The notes under the pieces were generated by a model. It searched no databases. It was not told the origin of the DNA and was given only the letters and a program-made list of their open reading frames with translations. This document shows, piece by piece, positions 59,453 to 64,000 of a stretch of 64,000 nt of DNA (the first letter of the stretch is position 1; each line of letters starts with the position of its first letter). Both the position numbers and the translations under genes were made by a program. This stretch comes from Sugiyamaella lignohabitans (Eukaryota > Ascomycota > Dipodascomycetes > Dipodascales > Trichomonascaceae), in assembly GCF_001640025.1 (NCBI RefSeq), contig NC_031674.1, forward strand, positions 4,216,001-4,280,000, in the 5' to 3' direction.

Positions 59453-60376
59453 ATGCTCTCATCTATACGTGGTGGTTTGCGACAACCGTCTATTAGAGCA
59501 ACATGGGCCATCGTTCGTTCAAGTCCTGGCAGGTCCTTACACACTGTTCCAGAGATGCCACATTTAGACCGCGAAAAGGGTATCTCGGGCCTACTCTCGC
59601 CAAAGGGCCTGGAGGTAGCTTGGTTTCAATATCAAGCGTATCTTATCAATGAACTCAACAAACGCACCCAGGATACATATTTGAAGGACAGTACGCCTTT
59701 CCAAATCATGAGAGCAACTGCTGATCTACCGGAGTTTCATGATATCAATTTCTATGCTTCTCAGGCTTACAGTAATGAGTTTTTTTTCGAATCTTTGAAG
59801 GACTCGGTTAATCTTGAGGCCAAGATTGGCAGACCGGTGAATAAAAGCTTTGTAGATATTTCCACGCATGTTATAAACAGTCCGTTTATAAGTGCTGCCT
59901 CTAGCACCACTAGTTCTGGTAGTACCTCAAGTTCGCCTGATTCATCTGCGGCTCGTTTGTCAAATCTTCTTACTCATTCTTTTGATACAGCTGTATCGTT
60001 CAGGGAACTTTTAATTAACCGTGCTGATTCGATTTTTGGAAACGGTTATGTATGGTTGCTATGGCTCAGCGACTGGGATGTAAGACTTGTAAACACCTAC
60101 AATTCAGGAACTCCGCTATCACATGTCAGAAATACGGAGACCGCAGAGGCTGCTGCTCATAATTCAGCCCGGTCATTTGGCCAAATCAATTCATCCTTTG
60201 AGGTTAATTCGAATGTGCCACTTCTTAACTTCAACGCTTGGCAGCATGTATACCTTACCGACTATGGAGTTGCTGGTAAGAGGAAGTTCTTAGAGAATCT
60301 TTTTGATTGCATTGATTGGGACAGAGTCTCGAAAAGAATTCCAAAACAGCAAGAATATGGTACTAAGTACCAATAA
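59453..60376 (+). CDS. RSM26: Mitochondrial small ribosomal subunit protein mS42
   Basis: A 307-residue protein with an iron/manganese superoxide-dismutase-like fold that lost catalysis and joined the mitoribosome. A basic import presequence (about 1-30, MLSSIRGGLRQPSIRATWAIVR) precedes LHTVPEMPH, GLLSPKGLEVAWFQYQAYL and a long N-terminal helical region. A C-terminal part with GYVWLLWLSD and NFNAWQHVYLTDYGVAGKRKFLENLFDCIDWDRVSKRI follows. The last block aligns with Rsm26 ([29 protein letters not shown]). The paralogous mS43 (Mrp1) is the alternative. Convergent with BRL1, 298 bp apart. Confidence 0.87.
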   Translation: MLSSIRGGLRQPSIRATWAIVRSSPGRSLHTVPEMPHLDREKGISGLLSPKGLEVAWFQYQAYLINELNKRTQDTYLKDSTPFQIMRATADLPEFHDINFYASQAYSNEFFFESLKDSVNLEAKIGRPVNKSFVDISTHVINSPFISAASSTTSSGSTSSSPDSSAARLSNLLTHSFDTAVSFRELLINRADSIFGNGYVWLLWLSDWDVRLVNTYNSGTPLSHVRNTETAEAAAHNSARSFGQINSSFEVNSNVPLLNFNAWQHVYLTDYGVAGKRKFLENLFDCIDWDRVSKRIPKQQEYGTKYQ

Positions 60377-60674
60377 ATAGCATGTGTTTCTTGTAATGAA
60401 ATTGTAAATAGTTTTGTACATTGTTAGAGATGTTATGAGGATCCTATAAGACCACACGAAATCTCGGTTCATTGAAATCTAGTATATTGATAGTGTATCC
60501 AATGTGCTGGAAGGGTCAATTGATTTTTTGAGGTCCAACAGTATAAATAAGAGCTCTATTTATAGAGCTTCAATTGGCGAAATGCTCTGCGGTAAATCAC
60601 GCGTGAAAAAAACTTGTAGCATAATAGCGTGAAACGCATATATCATGAGCCTGACAGTGGCCGGTAGTCCCACA

Positions 60675-62038
60675 TTAATACATGATCTTGCTGCTGTCCC
60701 CCTGGACGAATTCATATGGCCCAATTTTCTTCACTGCGCCCGGGGAAGATGGATGGAAATACGTCCTAGCACGGAGGAATCCAAATGCAAAATTAGACAT
60801 GTATACAACACCCAAGATTGTAAATACCGATACAAACAGCGACCTAAAGCTGAAAGGCTCTATAAAGCTGTTAATGATTTCCGCAAATAATTCGGCATTG
60901 AGTGGCAGGCGATGGATGGCCTCAGGGTCTTGGTCCATACAAATTTCTAGTCGGGTACATAATTCTTCGAGAGCGGGCGCTCGAAGTCCTGGTCTACAAT
61001 CGTTTTCAAAATATTCTCGAGTGCACCTACTGATATCATTAAGGACTGTCCTCGAGTGGAGACTGATTTTTTTGTCCACATCTCTCCAAAATGACACAAC
61101 CGTAGATGATGCTAGATATAAGAATACGCATAGGACAGAGATGTTAAAAAACAGTTGTAAGTAAGTGCTGATAACGTACGGAAGGTTGTGGTTATTGGAT
61201 ATCCAAGAAGGCGTAGGAATTGGCATGTCATAGTTCGATTGTAGATTCATAGATTGTACAGGAGACTCTTCTTTTGCTGTTGCTTGTGTCATTGTTTCTG
61301 AGCTTTTATTAATTCTGCGGGTGACTCCTGGATATTTTACATGTGAACCACTTTCCCTTGCTGTTGAGAAGTCATCTGAAGTAATGGTGCTCTGTATTGC
61401 AGTACCATTCGTCACAGTATTACTCTGGTCTTCTATATTGCCTCTATTTTCGGGATCAAACAAAACCACTGCGCCAACTTCTGGTGCCGCCAACTCAGCG
61501 CCCAATCTTGTGGGTGAAAGTAAAGAGCTGACAACACTTTTTTTGGGCGTCCTATTCGTTTGTTCTAAGCTACTGCTAGCTTTGGATACAGTGAGATTGC
61601 TTTCTGCAATACCGTGAGAGACGTCGGTCATTTCGACATCATTGTCAATTACATCTTCCATAGATACATCTGCCATTTCTGAGTCCATTTGTTCATATTG
61701 TTGAGTTGGATCATCTATAGACAGACCACTCATTGCATTGAAAACTACAAAGTTAGCCAGATGACACAGGTATAAAGCGACCACATTTATTGCAACTTAC
61801 TGGTTGAGCTACTGTTAGCTAAATTATTAGATATAGGAAGCCTCTGAGGAGTGGTGTATATGACTTCTTGAATAGATCCTTTCATTGAATCCAGCGCTAA
61901 AAGGGACACATCTTGATCCGTGCATTGTTTCTGTCGACTGGATCGCACCGGTACATCTAAATCGACTTGAGGTATCGACCTCCTGATACTTTCCACGTTA
62001 AATGGATCATTTTCATAGGGCCTATGGTATGAACTCAT
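60675..62038 (-). CDS. BRL1: Nuclear envelope protein of the Brl1/Brr6 family, two exons
   Basis: Assists nuclear pore assembly by acting on nuclear-envelope membranes. The 435-residue product has a disordered, acidic N-terminal half, then a membrane segment (about 270-295, LPYVISTYLQLFFNISVLCVFLYLA), a luminal helix with four conserved cysteines (320, 329, 342, 348; ISRCTREYFENDCRPGLRAPALEELCTRLEIC) and a second membrane segment (about 379-399). Exon 1 is 62038-61801 (MSSYHRPYENDPFNVES); exon 2 is 61744-60675. The 56-nt intron (GTAAGT, GCTAAC) splits an Ile codon. The long frame without splicing would start within the intron, giving a spurious hydrophobic N-terminus. Brr6 is shorter, so the long acidic N-terminus favours Brl1. 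Confidence 0.9.
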
Positions 62039-62230
62039 ATTCCATTCGAATCCAATACGAGAGAAGGTAGAATAATAGACATGCATGTATATGTCACTGA
62101 AATATATTAGCGATCCTCGAGTTGCATGGCCGCGTCCCACTCAGGGGTAGCCGCTATAACTTAACTTGAAGAAAAGATTATATATTGAATGCTAAATGCT
62201 AACAATTATACAGCTGTTCTAGAGACGAAA

Positions 62231-63790
62231 TTAAAAGATAGCATAAGGGCCGCGATATTGGAATTGCATAGCAGACTGTGAAACACTGGAGCTGGCAACG
62301 CCAACCTGTCCATACTCAGGTTTAACTCGAACAGGGAAACTGCCGAAAGACTTGGCATAAGAAGCAACTGAATGTGCAATTAGTTTGGTGTTGATAACCC
62401 AAGCATCGTAATCGACATTAGAAAGGTCATCACAGAGCTGGTGATAACATGGGTCATATGCAATTGATGCGTTGCCGCCGAAAAGAGCAACTTCTTCAGT
62501 GGTCTTAATCCCTTCGGCGCCAGTAGCCACACCTCCAGAAGGAATTCCAGCAACCAAGAACCCAGCGTAGTCACTACGACCATCAAAAGGTTCGAACGTA
62601 TAGTTAAGACCATGCGATTTATAAAAATCAACATACATTTGTTTTAAGTCACCTGATCCAGATGGGTGGTCTTCGTTATTCGCATTATAAATTTGATAAG
62701 CATAATTAGGTGAAGCCATCATATCATAGTCCATAAAAAGTCGGATCTTTTGGTTCTCAGATTCAGGCAAATTAGAAGCGTAGTGATCTGATCCTAAAAG
62801 GCCCTCCTCCTCAGCAGACCACCAAGCAAAACGAACTGCGTTGTTCACCTCAAAATTAGTTAAAGCTTGAGCTACTTCAAGTAACGAAATAGTCCCGCTA
62901 CCATCGTCATTGATACCTGGACCAGCAGCAACAGAGTCAGAGTGCGCGCCCAACATGACCACATTTCCTTTATCACCTCTCTTGCTCTCGGCAATGACAT
63001 TGAAAGTATCAACAATGTCAATCTGAGAATCAACAACGATAGTAGCATTCAAAGACTGAGAGCTATGTTTTACCTTCTCCACAAAATGATCACCCAGCTT
63101 CTTGGAGAGGCCCATGGTTGGAACTTCATGACCAAGAGGAGTTCCTAAGGTACCGGGGATATTATCCCCATCAACATTATTATAAATAATAGCTGCAACA
63201 GCACCAGCTAAGCCAGCAAGCTCTGATTTATCTCCAAACGGGCAATTTCCGCGTTGGATGAGGACGATTGAACCGTTGACCTCAGGGCCAAAGTCAGATG
63301 GCTTGCAACCATCATTACTAGAAATAGCCAAATGAGCCGTGACTGGTTTCTTATCAGGGGTAGGAGGGCTCATGTAGAGGGCAGATGCCTCAGAAATATT
63401 TTTCCCATCGATAGTCAAAGATGACGAAAAGAGCGATCCACTAATCGCACTGAATGCTTGTAAAGAAACATCATAATAATCTCTACCGAATTCTTCTAAG
63501 CTGTTTAAAATATAGTCAATGGTGCCGTTGTGACCCTTCGATCCTATGACTCTAGTGGGGTGGTGATATTCAGCTTCACTTTCTTTGGCAATTTCGTAAA
63601 GTTCAGCGGCCCTCTTGGACAACCCTTTCTCAGTAATATATTGTTGTAGGGAGTCAGTATCTACAACTTGTTTGGCGTCGAGAACAAATTGATTGAAATC
63701 ACCTTTAACAGGAAGAGTCAGCGCCGAAGTGACCTCGACCATAGCCAGTAAAACACCTAGGCTCCCACCCAAACCTAAAGTAGTCTTCAT
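62231..63790 (-). CDS. APE3: Vacuolar aminopeptidase Y (M28 family with PA domain)
   Basis: A 519-residue zinc aminopeptidase delivered through the secretory pathway. A signal peptide (about 1-23) and propeptide-like segment are followed by a PA domain at about 115-235 (GSIVLIQRGNCPFGDKSELAGLAGAVAAIIYNN) and the M28 domain from about 255. Its metal ligands are visible in GAHSDSVAAGPGINDDGSG, WSAEEEGLLGSDHYA, FMDYDMMASPN and DPCYHQLCDDLSNV. Many N-glycosylation sequons are present, as expected for a vacuolar hydrolase. The length equals Saccharomyces Ape3 (537) within a few residues. TATA box about 91 nt upstream of the ATG. Confidence 0.94.
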   Translation of the reverse strand: MKTTLGLGGSLGVLLAMVEVTSALTLPVKGDFNQFVLDAKQVVDTDSLQQYITEKGLSKRAAELYEIAKESEAEYHHPTRVIGSKGHNGTIDYILNSLEEFGRDYYDVSLQAFSAISGSLFSSSLTIDGKNISEASALYMSPPTPDKKPVTAHLAISSNDGCKPSDFGPEVNGSIVLIQRGNCPFGDKSELAGLAGAVAAIIYNNVDGDNIPGTLGTPLGHEVPTMGLSKKLGDHFVEKVKHSSQSLNATIVVDSQIDIVDTFNVIAESKRGDKGNVVMLGAHSDSVAAGPGINDDGSGTISLLEVAQALTNFEVNNAVRFAWWSAEEEGLLGSDHYASNLPESENQKIRLFMDYDMMASPNYAYQIYNANNEDHPSGSGDLKQMYVDFYKSHGLNYTFEPFDGRSDYAGFLVAGIPSGGVATGAEGIKTTEEVALFGGNASIAYDPCYHQLCDDLSNVDYDAWVINTKLIAHSVASYAKSFGSFPVRVKPEYGQVGVASSSVSQSAMQFQYRGPYAIF

Positions 63791-63880
63791 TGTAGATCAA
63801 TTTTGATACGATAAATTGTTGTTCCAAGCAGCTTTGTCAACAAATTCGTGCCAACACTATGGAATATGGGAAAAAACGTA

Positions 63881-63888
63881 TATTTATA
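63881..63888 (-). promoter_or_regulatory. TATA box of APE3
   Basis: Minus-strand TATAAATA about 91 nt before the ATG at 63790. The remaining sequence to 64000 is promoter flank with no gene seen. Confidence 0.5.
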
Positions 63889-64000
63889 AACGGCCGAAGA
63901 TGGCTGGTCCCAACTGTGCTTTATCATGAAAGCACGGGCAAATCTGATCCAACCATGGTCGGGTTTTGGTCGATCGGAACGGCGCTAAAAGATTAGATAA

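Noticed and set aside
1..64000. tRNA, rRNA, CRISPR arrays
   Set aside because: Looked for B-box GGTTCGA contexts and cloverleaf pairing by eye without success; a tRNAscan run could still find one. No CRISPR-like spaced repeats.

Overview
The window reads as nuclear DNA of a budding yeast (Saccharomycotina). Evidence: single-copy yeast genes such as AZF1, MHR1, RSM26, SEC72, BRL1, SUR2, TUP1 and a WOR1-type WOPR regulator; short introns with CTAAC branch points; TATA boxes about 80-110 nt before ATGs. CTG codons fall on invariant leucines of the FLX1 carrier motif (18088 and 18094), so this is not a CUG-Ser yeast. Genes lost from Saccharomyces are present: a TYSND1/DEG15-like peroxisomal protease, a RUS/DUF647 protein, a GPHR protein, a STRAP-like WD40 protein and a possible COP9 CSN8 subunit. 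All nine introns have the branch point only 1-9 nt before the acceptor AG. This suggests an early-branching lineage such as the Yarrowia/Trichomonascaceae-Dipodascales group (inference; species not assigned).

Layout. 1-9 kb: secreted cupin, bleomycin hydrolase and aldo-keto reductase on plus, then 5-oxoprolinase on minus with a hidden first exon. 9-18 kb: spliced peroxisomal serine protease ending in SKL, STRAP-like WD40 protein, mRNA 5'-triphosphatase CET1, dihydroxyacetone kinase, then TOM7, a 57-residue gene in three small exons. 18-31 kb: FLX1 on plus, then a same-strand series of AZF1, TUP1, a degenerate SDR and WOR1, with long non-coding gaps. 31.2-36.2 kb: about 5 kb without a convincing gene, upstream of WOR1, holding a cluster of WOPR-core-like TTAAAGT sites. 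36-48 kb: EPS1-like PDI, YRA1, DOA1, SEC72, RUS-like, SUR2, MHR1. 48-64 kb: STT3, CSN8-like, GPHR, PAL1 (1.34-kb intron), RSM26, BRL1/BRR6 and vacuolar aminopeptidase APE3.

There is no operon logic. Themes recur: ER and secretory function (EPS1, SEC72, SUR2, STT3, GPHR, BRL1, APE3), mitochondria (TOM7, FLX1, MHR1, RSM26), mRNA capping and export (CET1, YRA1), and cell-fate transcription control (AZF1, TUP1, WOR1). No tRNA, rRNA, transposon ORF or CRISPR array was recognised. GTG or TTG 'starts' are not credible in a eukaryote, so starts were moved to ATG codons and exons were joined by hand where the reading frame demanded it.
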